Of a stretch of 64,000 nucleotides of DNA, positions 8,022 to 17,943 are shown in pieces (the stretch's first letter is position 1; each line of letters begins with the position of its first letter). The notes below the pieces were generated by a model that saw nothing but the letters and a program-made list of their open reading frames with translations, did not search any database and was not told the origin of the DNA. The position numbers and the translations under genes were made by a program. Origin of the DNA: Paraburkholderia azotifigens (GTDB lineage: Bacteria; Pseudomonadota; Gammaproteobacteria; Burkholderiales; Burkholderiaceae); contig NZ_VOQS01000003.1 in NCBI RefSeq assembly GCF_007995085.1, positions 186,001 through 250,000 of the forward strand. Reading direction: 5' to 3'.

Positions 8022-10565
8022 ATGGCTGACACCGACAACGACCTGTCGCAACTCAACTCCACGACAATCGCGCCGCAGCAATTCTCCCTCGACGTGCTTC
8101 TGGAAAAATACGCCAAAGGCGAAGAACGCACAGCCGATGACGTCTACCGCCGCGTCGCACGCGGCGTAGCGATGGCCGAACCGGAAGCACTGCGCCCCGC
8201 AATCGAAGCCCGCTTCGTCGAGAACCTGCAAAACGGCGCGCTCGGCGCAGGCCGCATCATGAGCGCAGCAGGCGCGGGCATCCAGGCGACGCTGATCAAC
8301 TGTTTCGTGCAGCCCGTCGGCGACAGCATTCAGGGCGTCGACGATCAGGGGCTGCCCGGCATCTACGTCGCGTTGTTGCAAGCAGCTGAAACGATGCGCC
8401 GCGGCGGCGGCGTCGGCTACAACTTCTCGGCGATCCGTCCGCGCGGCGCGCGCGTGAAAACGACCAGTTCGTCGGCCTCGGGGCCGTGCAGCTATATCGA
8501 CGTGTTCGACGCGTCGTGCCGCACCGTCGAAAGCGCGGGCTCCCGGCGCGGCGCGCAGATGGCCGTGCTCGACTGCACGCACCCCGACCTGCCCGAATTC
8601 ATCGAAGCCAAACATTCGAAGGGCCGCTGGAACAACTTCAACGTGTCCGTCGCCGTCACCGACGAATTCATGCGCGCCGTCGAAAACGACGGGATGTGGC
8701 AACTCGTGCATCGCGCGGAACCCACGCCCGCGCTGCGCGCGGCCAACGACGTGCGTCAACGCGACGACGGCATGTGGGTCTACAGCGAACGGCGCGCGAA
8801 AGAGATCTTCGATCGCATCATGCGTTCGACCTACGACATCGCCGAACCGGGCATCGTGTTCATCTCGCGCATGAACGACGACAACAATCTGCGCGCCGTC
8901 GAAGCGATCCGCGCCACCAACCCCTGCGGCGAACAACCGTTGCCGCCCTATGGCTGCTGCAATCTCGGACCGCTGAACCTGACGCGCTTCGTGCTCGATC
9001 CGTTCGCACAACGCCACGGCGGCAAGCCGTCGTTCGACTGGGACGCGCTCGCGCAACGCACGCGCACTCACGTGCGCTTTCTCGACGATGTGCTCGACGT
9101 CACGCTCTGGCCGCTCGAACAGCAATACGACGAATCGCGTGCGAAGCGGCGCATCGGTGTCGGGTTCACCGGCCTCGGCGACACGCTCGTGATGATGGGC
9201 CTGCGCTACAACTCGCAGGAAGGCCGCGATTTCGCGGTGCGCATCGCAAAGCTGATGCGCGACGAAGCATATCGCGCATCCGTCGAACTCGCGCGCGAAC
9301 GCGGGGCGTTTCCCCTCTTCGACGCCAGGCAGTATCTGGAAGACGGCACGTTCGCTTCGCGCCTGCCCGACGACGTCAAGGAGGCTATCCGCACGCACGG
9401 CATCCGCAACAGCCACCTGCTCTCCATCGCGCCGACAGGCACGGTCAGTCTCGCATTCGCCGACAACGCGTCGAACGGCATCGAGCCCGCGTTCTCGTGG
9501 ACCTACACGCGCATGAAGGTGATGGCGGACGGCAGCCGCGAGCAGTTTGCCGTCGAGGATCATGCGTACCGTCTGTATCGCGAACTGGGTGGCGATGTGA
9601 GCCATCTGCCCGACTACTTCGTCAGCGCGCTCGAAATGTCGGCGCGCGACCACCTCGACATGATGGCCGCCGTCCAGCCGTACATCGACACGTCCATTTC
9701 GAAGACCGTCAATGTGCCCGCCGACTATCCGTTCGACGCATTCGAAAACCTCTATTTCGATGCATGGAAAGGCGGGCTGAAAGGACTCGCGACCTATCGC
9801 CCGAACGAAACGCTCGGCGCGGTGCTGAGCGTGACGCCCGAACCCGCGCCAATGGCCCACGATGCGCTCGCGGAAGCCGATCTGGACCCGCTGCGCATTG
9901 CCATCGATCATCGGCCCAAGGGCCAGTTGCCCGCGATCATCGAGAAGGTCGAGTACCTGACGGCGGCGGGCAAGAAGTCGCTGTATCTGGCCGTGTCGTT
10001 CATCGAGGTCACGGGGCGTGTCGGAGGCGAAGAAGTGACCATCGAACGCCCCATCGAGTTCTTCATTCCCGCCGGTCAGCGCGACGAGTCGCAGCAATGG
10101 ATCACGGCGACGATGCGCTCGCTGTCGCTGGCTGCGCGAGGCGGCTTCGTCGCGCGCAATCTGCAGGACCTGCGCAAGGTGTCGTGGGATCGTGGACAGG
10201 TCAGGCTCGGCGAGGTGCAGCGACTGGACGGGCATCGTTCGCCGCGCTGGCACGATTCGGAAGTAGCCGCGCTCGCCTACGCGCTGCAGCAGATCCTGCA
10301 CCGTCGCGGCTTTCTCGATGCAGAAGGCAATCAGGTGCCGTCGCGTCTGCTCGCACGCCTGCCGCGCGGCGAGGCCAACCTCGATGCATCGACCGCGAGC
10401 AACGCGCTTTCGATTGCTGAAGACGCTGCGGAAGAAGCGCGCAGCGCACAGGAACTGCGCACGATGCATGGGCGCAAATGCGGCAATTGCGGCGCCAATG
10501 CCGTGATCCGCAAAGACGGCTGCGACTTTTGTACGGCGTGCGGAGAAATCGGTGCGTGCGGATAG
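8022..10565 (+). CDS. nrdJ: Adenosylcobalamin-dependent ribonucleoside-diphosphate reductase (class II)
   Basis: The 847-residue reading from the ATG at 8022 starts where conservation begins (MADTDNDLSQL); the upstream extension runs into the repeat. Class II features are INCFVQP (N-terminal redox Cys), NPCGEQPLPPYGCCNLG (active-site region) and a C-terminal Cys-rich tail CGNCGANAVIRKDGCDFC that can form a zinc-ribbon or redox tail. The enzyme makes deoxyribonucleotides using B12 without needing oxygen. It stands alone, with the repeat/IS5 upstream and the accessory island directly after it. No cobalamin riboswitch is visible upstream, although the palindromic repeat could have displaced one. 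Confidence 0.95.
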   Translation: MADTDNDLSQLNSTTIAPQQFSLDVLLEKYAKGEERTADDVYRRVARGVAMAEPEALRPAIEARFVENLQNGALGAGRIMSAAGAGIQATLINCFVQPVGDSIQGVDDQGLPGIYVALLQAAETMRRGGGVGYNFSAIRPRGARVKTTSSSASGPCSYIDVFDASCRTVESAGSRRGAQMAVLDCTHPDLPEFIEAKHSKGRWNNFNVSVAVTDEFMRAVENDGMWQLVHRAEPTPALRAANDVRQRDDGMWVYSERRAKEIFDRIMRSTYDIAEPGIVFISRMNDDNNLRAVEAIRATNPCGEQPLPPYGCCNLGPLNLTRFVLDPFAQRHGGKPSFDWDALAQRTRTHVRFLDDVLDVTLWPLEQQYDESRAKRRIGVGFTGLGDTLVMMGLRYNSQEGRDFAVRIAKLMRDEAYRASVELARERGAFPLFDARQYLEDGTFASRLPDDVKEAIRTHGIRNSHLLSIAPTGTVSLAFADNASNGIEPAFSWTYTRMKVMADGSREQFAVEDHAYRLYRELGGDVSHLPDYFVSALEMSARDHLDMMAAVQPYIDTSISKTVNVPADYPFDAFENLYFDAWKGGLKGLATYRPNETLGAVLSVTPEPAPMAHDALAEADLDPLRIAIDHRPKGQLPAIIEKVEYLTAAGKKSLYLAVSFIEVTGRVGGEEVTIERPIEFFIPAGQRDESQQWITATMRSLSLAARGGFVARNLQDLRKVSWDRGQVRLGEVQRLDGHRSPRWHDSEVAALAYALQQILHRRGFLDAEGNQVPSRLLARLPRGEANLDASTASNALSIAEDAAEEARSAQELRTMHGRKCGNCGANAVIRKDGCDFCTACGEIGACG

Positions 10566-10599
10566 CCGGCCGCAGTTTTTACCTGATATGCGTGTGGGA

Positions 10600-10664
10600 G
10601 ACACCATAAGTTGATATATGGACAGCAAAAGGTGATATATCGGACAGCATAAGTTGATATATTG
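10600..10664. repeat. Iteron-like array of 21-22 bp direct repeats
   Basis: Three head-to-tail units of 21, 22 and 22 bp share GACA(G/C)CA(T/A)AAG(T/G)TGATATAT. A degenerate partial unit (ACCTGATATGCG) precedes and GTCGACATAATGG follows. The regular period suggests a multi-site protein-binding array, such as a plasmid iteron, a recombinase arm site or a Tn7/IS21-type transposon end. Confidence 0.7.
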
Positions 10665-10676
10665 GTCGACATAATG

Positions 10677-10703
10677 GGAACCTTGCATTTCATGCAAGGT
10701 TCC
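10677..10703. repeat. Perfect 12-bp-arm hairpin
   Basis: GGAACCTTGCAT and its exact complement are separated by 3 bases. There is no T-run on either side, so it is not a typical intrinsic terminator. It directly follows the 22-bp repeat array and may be part of the same recombination or regulatory site. Confidence 0.6.
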
Positions 10704-11230
10704 AGCGCCTCTCCTTGAACGTCCGCCGATTATCGATGGCGGGCGCTCTTCACACTTCCTTCACGCGCCGCTTCGCGAGAGATCGGATCACTTTGCTGGA
10801 GTCCGACTCACGACCCGCTTGCGTCGCCGAATCTGCGGTCCCCGCTCAACGCCGCGAATTCTCCATGGTTACTATGCAGGGCAAAAGCGTGAACGGCGGC
10901 GTTCGATGCACCCATGGCCACCTTTCACGCTGACTTAAAACCCACCGAACAATAGCGTGGCTTGTTTCGCCCTCCTGCTGGCGGAACCGGAGGACTGGCC
11001 GAAGATGGAGAAAAGCACCATTCTCAAATAGCAATCGCAATGGACAACTGCAATAGCGAAAGCACCCTATCCCAGAAACATCGGGTCAAGGCACTTGACG
11101 AAAATATTGAGATCGCGCGAGCAAGAACAATGCGTCGTAGCGGGCATTTATCGTTCGCGCATCTAACTCCGCGCGGTCACACGGAGATTGAAGTGCAATC
11201 GTGCCTGTCCACTTCAACGATCCTTTCCGC
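10704..11230. other. No supported gene
   Basis: Only short open frames without family signal or good ribosome sites are present. GC drops relative to nrdJ. I see no feature beyond a small inverted repeat near 10726-10743. Confidence 0.4.
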
Positions 11231-11476
11231 TTACATTCCTGCTAGTCGCAACAACTTGGATGGTGGGCACTGGAGCGCGTCGGCGATCCGGATAAGGTTG
11301 AGGATCGTGAGGTTCCGCTCCCCCCGTTCGATGCGCCCCATGTGGCTCCGATCGATCCCGGTCGCATAAGCCAGGTCTTCCTGCGACCAACCGTGGTCGA
11401 GCCGATACTGACGCAGTGCTGCGCCAATCGCCACCAGGTGGCCCGCATCGTCGGTTTTGCCGGAGACTCGTTGCAT
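11231..11476 (-). CDS. Xre-family helix-turn-helix regulator
   Basis: This 81-residue protein is essentially a single HTH_3 domain: LRQYRLDHGWSQEDLAYATGIDRSHMGRIERGERNLTILNLIRIADAL is a textbook Cro/C1-type fold of five helices. The start ATG at 11476 has a weak purine stretch in front. It lies downstream, on the same strand, of the STAND gene remnant with about 390 bp between. Small Xre proteins commonly regulate defence or mobile-element operons; whether it controls the ABC-3C operon is unknown. Confidence 0.85.
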   Translation of the reverse strand: MQRVSGKTDDAGHLVAIGAALRQYRLDHGWSQEDLAYATGIDRSHMGRIERGERNLTILNLIRIADALQCPPSKLLRLAGM

Positions 11477-11868
11477 CCCCGGATGGTCGATGTATCATGC
11501 ATTTTTGACCACGGCATTTACGACCCATTTGCAAAACAATAATACCTAAGCATCTATCCGACGATGAACTCGACGATAGACTCCGGGAAATTCTGCTGCC
11601 TAGAAGCGCTATTTAGGATGGCACATGACGGCGGCGAAAACGCATTGTTCCATGTTGGCTTACGCATCGTTCGTCGGTGCATGCGGGGAATTTGCAATTT
11701 GTCGTAACGCATTGCGCGCCCCGTCAATACGGACACTTCTCGCGCCGACACGCCGTTTCGAACGGACATTCACACAATCCATCGAATGCCGTACCGTGGC
11801 TGGCGAGCCGCATACGGCGCGCGGGCTCCATCTAGGAAGACGGAAAGCTCCTTCTAACGGATGCGCCC
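11477..11868. other. No supported gene
   Basis: A low-GC spacer between the Xre gene and the STAND remnant. Short overlapping frames have no recognisable features. Confidence 0.4.
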
Positions 11869-13731
11869 TCACATCTGGTCTTCGAGGCTGGTGGCACCAA
11901 GCATTCCGATGCGCTCCCAGTCCGCCAGACCTCGAGGCACTCTGATCGTGAATGCGCCGAACGCGGCGTTCCACTGCTTTCCCGGGCGCTGTCGAAGTTC
12001 ATAAATGGCAAATCCGCCTTTTCCATCTTCGCCTCCGTAACCCGCAATCTTCGTCACGTCACCCGAAATGTCACTCTCGTTGAATGTGCACAGGAGGTAG
12101 GTGCTTTCTTCCACGGCATCGCCTAGCCAAAAGCGCAGTCCCTTCTGCAGCAGCCAATGTCCGCGAAACTGAGTACCGGAGGTTTCTCGATGAGCCCTGA
12201 GATAGTGGTAAAGCCAAAGCATCTCCAGCGTCGAGGGAAGACGTCCCATGCGCGCGGGCTTCGATTCGACCGGATTGGTCAGGTTTGGTCGTCTCAGCAG
12301 GCCTAGCTCCTTGGTCACTTCGCGCGCAATCGAAGAAAGAGGTTCCAGATAGACCGTCAGGTCATCCTCTTGCCGCACTGACGAAAGGAACCGCCATGTC
12401 ACACCACGAACGAGATCGGTGAGGGTGACAACTTCGTCGTCTACGGTGGCTCTGTAGGAGTCCATGAACCACTGATCATTGATGCGTGTGGATGCTTCGT
12501 CGAGGCCACCGGACTGGACAACTGCGGTCAGTTGGGATTTCGATAGACGGGTTGGATAAGCGTCACGTTTGAGCAACGGTAGCAGGCGAGTTGCCGATAC
12601 ATCTCTGGAGAAGATACAGGCAACTGCCTCGTCGCGGCCTTCGGTGGCAGCGTTCCGGCCGATAAGCAGTTGCGTCATCAGGTCAGTCCATGCAACGGAA
12701 AAACATTCGCTCACGCCGTCGAGTGCTGCCGCAACAAACAGATACTCAAGAATAGAGCGGTGCGCGAACTTGTAGCATCCGCTTATATCGCGATTCAGCA
12801 ATGAGCGTGACGTTAACTTCCAGCTTTCCGTGTTATTCCCAAACGCGTCGGCGATTGATGCCAATTCCTCGGGCGCGAGCCTGTCCATGCCTCCGGCCTG
12901 TTGCTGCAAATAAACTCTAATTGCAAGGCTCTTCGAGATGGCAAGCAACGTCGCCTGGTCTATCCAGTCACTTTCACGCTCCAGCCATTTATCAACCATG
13001 TAGGCATATAGGTCGAATATCTCAGTAACGGTCGCCCCGTCTTTAGCAAGGTCGGGCACTAACGCAAGCAACATAGGACGCACCGACAGTTCGGGTATCG
13101 ACGCTATCAGTTCCTTGGCCCGAAGGCGAGCGCGCAGCGCCGACAACTTGAACCAAGGAAGATGAGATCGGATGTATTGATTGATCTGTCGCTCAGAGAA
13201 CGGGGCGAGGTAGAGACGGCGCATCGCGTATTCTCGCCCCTCCCCCGCCTTTCTCGGACCTAGGCGCATAATCCCACTTCCAGAGGGGATCTCGTCGTCA
13301 TGAAGAAAAAATTGCGATCTGCAAGTGACAATCACGTGCTGGAAGCTTCTAGCGTTTTCCATCAACTCGGCAAATCGCGCTTCCTTGTCCCGGATTGCGA
13401 GTGCGTCTTCATCAAACGCATCCAGGAACAGTGTGGTTTCGTGAGGCGTAGGAATTCCTGCAATGATTTCCAACGCATTGGCGCGCCCAAGTGGCACGAT
13501 CGCGATCTTTCGTGATTTCCTGAACCTGGCGTAGAAATTAATGCAGAACGTAGTCTTGCCCATGCCAGAATCGGCGAGAAGTATCAGATGAAGGGGTTCG
13601 CGCCCGGCATCCGTTAGCTTCAGAATCGCGCCTAGCAGGTTGCTGAAGTACCGGCGGCTTACGTCATCGCGGAAGGCCCCTGATGCGTTGATATTAGGCC
13701 CCTCACTTGCCCACTGGAGATTATGCGCGGC
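11869..13731 (-). pseudogene. STAND/NACHT-type NTPase, 3' part (5' end removed by IS)
   Basis: About 615 residues remain. Walker A is ADSGMGKTT, Walker B is TTLFLDAFDE, a sensor-like VIVTCRS follows, and FAHRSILEYLFVAAAL is the winged-helix motif typical of NACHT-type STAND ATPases. The C-terminal 200 residues are unrecognised and could be the sensor. The open frame continues to 13797, but its first ~25 codons are merely antisense to the IS transposase, so the native frame ends near 13710-13731. The missing N-terminus is probably the fragment at 14982-15323 on the far side of the IS. STAND proteins often act as anti-phage sensors; this one is likely inactive. Confidence 0.75.
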
Positions 13732-14981
13732 GCCGACACGTTCACCGAGAGTCTGTTTTCCCTGCGAAAGCTGAACGACTTCGTCCCGAAGTCGCATCCG
13801 TTGCGATCGATCCGCGTGATGGCGAACGAAGCGCTGGCGAAGATGGATCGACTGTTTGCCGGGATGTACGAAGCGGACATAAAGGGCGGGCGGCCGAGCA
13901 TTGCGCCAGAGAAGCTGCTGCGAGCCATGCTGATCCAGATCCTCTACAGCGTTCGCTCAGAGCGACAGCTGATGGAGCAGGTTCAATATAACCTGCTTTT
14001 TTCGCTGGTTCATCGGCCTGGCAATGGATGACGAGGTGTGGGTGCCCACGGTCTTCACCAAGAATCGCGAGCGATTGATCAAGCACGACGCGATCATCGA
14101 ATTCTTCAACGAAGTGGTGGCCATCGCTGGGAAGAAGGATCTGCTCTCGGGCGAACACTTCAGCGTCGACGGCACGCTGATCCAGGCGTGGGCGGGGCAC
14201 AAGAGCTTCGTTCGCAAGGACGGTGACGATCAGGACAACGACGGCGGCAGCGCGGACGACTTCAAAGGCAGCAAGCGCAGCAACGAGACGCATCAGTCCA
14301 GCACCGATCCTGATGCGCGGCTCTATCGCAAAGGCAAGACGGCCAGCGAATTGCGGTACATGGGCCATACACTGACCGATAACCGGCACGGCCTGGTGGT
14401 CAACGCGCGCGTGACACGCGCTGACGGGCATGCCGAGCGTGAAGCGGCCAAGATCATGATCAACGACGCGCGGCAAGCGGTAAAGGATGCGAGCGCAGAG
14501 ATCACGCTGGGTGCGGACAAGGGTTACGACGCACAGGAATTCATCGAGGCCTGCCACGAGATGAAGGTCACACCGCACGTTGCGCAAAACAAGTCGGGGC
14601 GACGTTCGGCGGTGGCCGACACGATTGCCTCGAGCGTGGGCTACGCCATTTCTCAGCAAAAGCGCAAGCTGATCGAACAAGGCTTCGGCTGGGCGAAGAC
14701 CGTAGGGCGCATGCGCCAGGCGATGGTGCGCGGGTTGAAGAAGGTGGATCAGATGTTCGTGTTGAACATGGCGACCTACAACCTCGTGCGCCTGCGGTCC
14801 TTGGCAGAGGTCCGTCCATCGTGAAAGTAAACGCGGAAAATGAGACCAGAAAATGGCCTCAAAACGCTTAAAAGAACATTGAATTCGCATTGAATTCGCA
14901 CAATGTGAAAAATCTTGCGGCGAGAGCCGCGTAATTGGAGCGAGGCCGCTTCAGCTCGGGTGTATTTCAGCAGCCTGCTAG
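13708..14981 (+). mobile_element. IS5/IS1182-type insertion sequence inside STAND gene
   Basis: The element carries a frameshifted transposase (13723-14824). Its right side runs to TTTCAGCAGCCTGCTAG at 14965-14981, which looks like its terminal repeat. I could not find a matching inverted repeat on the left, where element sequence seems to begin only about 15 bp before the transposase ATG. The left end may be truncated, so the boundary is approximate. Confidence 0.6.
13723..14824 (+). pseudogene. IS5/IS1182-type transposase, frameshifted
   Basis: The first part (13723-14031) reads RGADTFTESLFSLRKLNDF onward and the second (from about 14000, open from 14024 to 14824) carries the DDE core: VDGTLIQAW, LGADKGYD and EQGFGWAKT. 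They are in different frames. The break is at a run of six T at 13995-14000: removing one T restores the expected NLLFRWFIGLAMDDEVW. Joining the frames needs a +1 shift, unlike the -1 programmed slippage usual in IS elements, so this is probably an inactivating insertion. Confidence 0.75.
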
Positions 14982-15323
14982 AAGCTGACCCTGCACTGGA
15001 ACGTTGCGGAGATCGGCCTCATCAGAAGGATCGATCGAGCTGGCGTCTGGCCAGACGTAGCCGCTGATAGCGTCGCGAATCTCGTTTTTGCTGAAGGATA
15101 CGACCTGTGTACGCTCCAGCATCTCTCTTGCGGCCTTCGTGGCCGTCATGCCAAGCACGGCCTTCCGCGTCCAGACAATCGCCTTTGTCACAGCTGTGGC
15201 CGACGCAATAGCACCCGTCAAAGCAGCAATCAGAAGCTTTACGTCGGGATCGCTGGCGATTTTCGCAAATTCTCGCCACAGATCGGTCCTCGTTATGTTT
15301 GAAATGTTCGAGAGGTCCAGCAC
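14982..15323 (-). pseudogene. Probable N-terminal fragment of the IS-split STAND NTPase
   Basis: From the ATG at 15323 about 114 native residues are read before the frame enters the IS end, where it gains AGC and a stop at 14967. Residues about 28-50 (LLIAALTGAIASATAVTKAIVW) form one hydrophobic segment, suggesting a membrane anchor. The fragment is on the same strand and directly abuts the IS that truncates the NACHT frame at 13.7 kb, so it is most simply the other half of that gene. Joining is inference; a few codons may be lost at the junction. Confidence 0.55.
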
Positions 15324-15500
15324 TTGTTGTCCTCTTGGGCTTACGTATGCGCACTCTTAGCGCATCATCTAGACAGCGATAAGGGGGAAGCTAGGAAATG
15401 GCCAGCAACGGATCTCTAGCCTTCCTCAGCGAGGTGTACCCAATCAGGTAGATTTCTCTCCGGCATGTATCCGATGCCGCTCACAAGTAACCATCGAGAA

Positions 15501-16710
15501 TCAAACTGCTCGGCTCAAACCATCGTAGAGCGTCGACAGTGGATCGGTGTCGACTTCGAAATCGACTGGATCGGCGTCTCTAGCAACGGTTCTTTTGTGA
15601 AGGAATCGGTAGTTGAGTGACTCGACTTCGACCACACGCTCGCTTCCTTCAACAATTGAGAAGCTGTCCGGAACAAAGCAAGCGACATTGACTCCTTTTG
15701 CCAGACTGCTTCGGAAAGCTACGCCCTCGAATCCACTGTTACGAAACGCGTCACAAAGAGTTTGAGTCAGCGCATAGAAGTCCTTTCTCTCCGGTTGAAC
15801 CGGCAGGTTCAGCAAGGCGCTGAACGACAGAATGCGGCGTAGAAGTTCCAAACGGTCATCGCTAAGGAAGAGACGGATGTCGTATCGAGCGAAATCAGCA
15901 ATAAGTATCGGTCGATCGTTGACGAATTGCGCTGTCGAGACGAGGTGTCCCGGATGCGGGCGTAACTCTGCTACAGCTGTTTCTTCGTCCGTCGCCAGAT
16001 AAAGGATCGATTCCCGATGGCGATTTAATCGTCCTTCACTAGCGACCAACACTGGCGGTGCCGAAATTTCTGTCCCGGTGTATGGCTCGAAGAATCGATC
16101 GTCACGCCCCAAATCCCCACTCGTCGGCGTAAAGCGCTGCTTCACACCTATCCGTGCACGATGGAAAACGGTACCCGGATCGATGTGTGACGACACATAC
16201 CCTTTACCGCATTCAGCAATTCCTTGATTCGCGTTTCAACCTCGAAATGATTCTTCTCGAATACCAAACGGAGAGCTTGAACCAGCTCGCTGTCCAATGC
16301 AGCGCTCAGGCCGTATAACGCATTTCCGTTCCAATACCCTCCGCCCAATTCAATATCCTTTGAGCTTTCGGGATACCAGTCCTCCCAAATGCTCAGGAGG
16401 TGCTGCTCGAAATCAAGCTCCGTCGTAGTTACAGGGTCCAGATCGAAGATGCGCTTACTGGCGTATAACAGGCTTTGCAGTTCATCACCGCCTAAATGGC
16501 CGTTATATTCCCACTCCGAAAAGTGCAGTCGTATCAAGGCACGGACGATACGTCGAATCGTCGGATCGTCCGCGGGCAATCGACGCCCCCTGACTTTCTG
16601 CAAACCTCGCACTCGTCGTGGCTTGCAACACCTCGAAAAATTAGCTCACGCTTCAGGTCGTTTTCAGCACAGCAGTGTTCGCATAGCGTTGAAACGGACG
16701 ACTCGGGCAT
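15501..16710 (-). pseudogene. HEPN/RES-type NAD-targeting effector with two frameshifts
   Basis: Three successive frames make one family-like protein. Frame 1 (ATG 16710 to about 16580) has a zinc-ribbon-like start, CEHCCAENDLKREL and CEVCRKSGG. Frame 2 (to about 16195) has ADDPTIRRIVRALIRLHF and the helical HEPN_RES N-terminal region. Frame 3 (to 15501) is a RES domain with FHRARIGV, YLATDEETAVAELRPHPG and GVAFRSSLAKG, holding the Arg, Glu and Ser positions after which RES is named. Each join needs one missing base, in CCCGCGG near 16580 and AAAGGGTATG near 16190. RES domains degrade NAD or ADP-ribosylate. Alternatively frames 2 and 3 (16148-16612; 15501-16196) could be translated from GTG starts as separate overlapping proteins. 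Confidence 0.65.
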
Positions 16711-16867
16711 ACGTAGACCTATTTACTAGTTGATTGTGCGCCGCCCGCCAGAAGTAGCTCTTAAATCACTCATCTGACCAGAGGCATTCCGATTTGAATG
16801 CTAAGCGCTGTCGCCACGAAGCGTCACTACGCGATCCACAAATACACAGATTGATGAACTGGGACGC

Positions 16868-17431
16868 TCAAAATGAAGCTGGACGAGGGCCCAGCGGCGG
16901 CACCTGCATTGGAACGTTGTGAAGTTCCCGAACCAGATCCCTGTACGCGTTTTGCGCGTCCGGCCCGTCGGTCAGGTCCACATATCTTCGTCCCTGCAGA
17001 TCTGGCGGGACGAAAGCTTCGCCAGCAGAAGATCGACGCACAACGGGAATGAATTTATTCGTTCCAATGTCGCGCACGATATGGCTGCTTACGAGCATCT
17101 GTTCGTAGCCCACCCCTCCCTGTCGTTCGTATCCCCTACGCACATATTGCTCGGTCGCGATAACAAGCACGCGATCACTTTCGCGGACACCGCGGACCAT
17201 AAATGAGCTCAGTTCCTCGCCAAGTCCAAGATGCCACTGATCAAGGACGATATCGATGCCATCGCGCCGCAGTGAAGTCGCCAGCTGCGCGACCCACGTA
17301 CGATGCTCCGGCGAATCCCACGAATACGAGACGAAGACACGTGGAGGTCGCGCTTGCGGCGCAAGCGTCGCGGTGGATGTTATGCCTGCACGTGTAGAAC
17401 GTGACCGAGATCGACATTCTTGACCGCCCAA
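16868..17431 (-). CDS. SEFIR/TIR-like domain protein
   Basis: The 187-residue frame contains a SEFIR domain from about residue 30: RVFVSYSWDSPEHRTWVAQL, then DGIDIVLDQWHLGLGEEL, VRESDRVLVIATEQYV and FIPVVRR. SEFIR is related to TIR and acts in adaptor or NAD-cleaving immune effectors. The only available start is a TTG at 17431, without ATG or GTG before the domain, and it overlaps the preceding gene by 52 bp in another frame. It is therefore either a weakly initiated second cistron or the C-terminal half of a frameshifted protein that began at 17793. Confidence 0.72.
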   Translation of the reverse strand: MGGQECRSRSRSTRAGITSTATLAPQARPPRVFVSYSWDSPEHRTWVAQLATSLRRDGIDIVLDQWHLGLGEELSSFMVRGVRESDRVLVIATEQYVRRGYERQGGVGYEQMLVSSHIVRDIGTNKFIPVVRRSSAGEAFVPPDLQGRRYVDLTDGPDAQNAYRDLVRELHNVPMQVPPLGPRPASF

Positions 17432-17793
17432 TGGGTGCGGTTAACCTCCCACTTTGACTCGATGTCCAGTGCGCCCCACAGGCCAGCGAAAATGTCTGGT
17501 GGTATTCCGGGTACGGCAGGATCGAGCGCAAACGTCAAGCCAAACTCTGACTGCCTACGCATCAGTCCGGTAATCCTGCCGACCCGGGCCGGTGCCTGAA
17601 CATACTTCTCGTATGCAAATAGGGTGGGGAGTGATATCAGCGCATCGAGAGCACTCTCGTCCGAAATGCTGAAACGTTGCTTCACGCTATCGTGCGTGTA
17701 TTCGAAGACCCGGTCGTAGCCCATCGTCCACGATGTACCGGTCCAAGCTTCGTCATTACCGGACATCAGCAGATTGTAGTATTGGTTTTGCAT
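17380..17793 (-). CDS. Putative N-terminal partner or half of the SEFIR protein
   Basis: The 137 residues start at an ATG with GAGAGG five bases upstream. The stretch WEVNRTHWAVKNVDLGHVL near the end resembles sequence that I recall preceding nucleotide- or TIR/SEFIR-type domains in bacterial proteins, so it may naturally be fused to the SEFIR domain. The frame stops at 17380, and the SEFIR signature resumes 17 codons later in another frame. No transmembrane segment is seen. It follows the ABC-3C ATPase by 150 bp on the same strand. Confidence 0.6.
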   Translation of the reverse strand: MQNQYYNLLMSGNDEAWTGTSWTMGYDRVFEYTHDSVKQRFSISDESALDALISLPTLFAYEKYVQAPARVGRITGLMRRQSEFGLTFALDPAVPGIPPDIFAGLWGALDIESKWEVNRTHWAVKNVDLGHVLHVQA

Positions 17794-17943
17794 GGGCGCC
17801 TCTCATAGACATTCTACTTACAACCCTGAGCCGAGTTATGGTTGCTTCGTATCCGGGTGCGCGAACCTTGCGCGACCCACAGCCGGCATAAGCGAGGGCC
17901 GAGCAAAGCAGCGCGACAAACGCACGAAGCTGGAAATGGATTG

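Noticed and set aside
8022..8050. Cobalamin riboswitch for nrdJ
   Set aside because: No B12-box-like sequence was seen upstream; the space is taken by the palindromic repeat.
10600..10664. CRISPR array
   Set aside because: Repeats are head to tail with no spacers, only three units, and there are no cas genes.
7866..10697. 943-codon open frame on the minus strand opposite nrdJ
   Set aside because: It is antisense to a highly conserved gene; composition (Arg/His/Val-rich) is that of a high-GC shadow frame and no domain is visible.
13990..14005. Programmed frameshift in the IS transposase at the T-run
   Set aside because: The needed shift is +1, not the -1 slippage common in IS elements; a one-base insertion explains it better.
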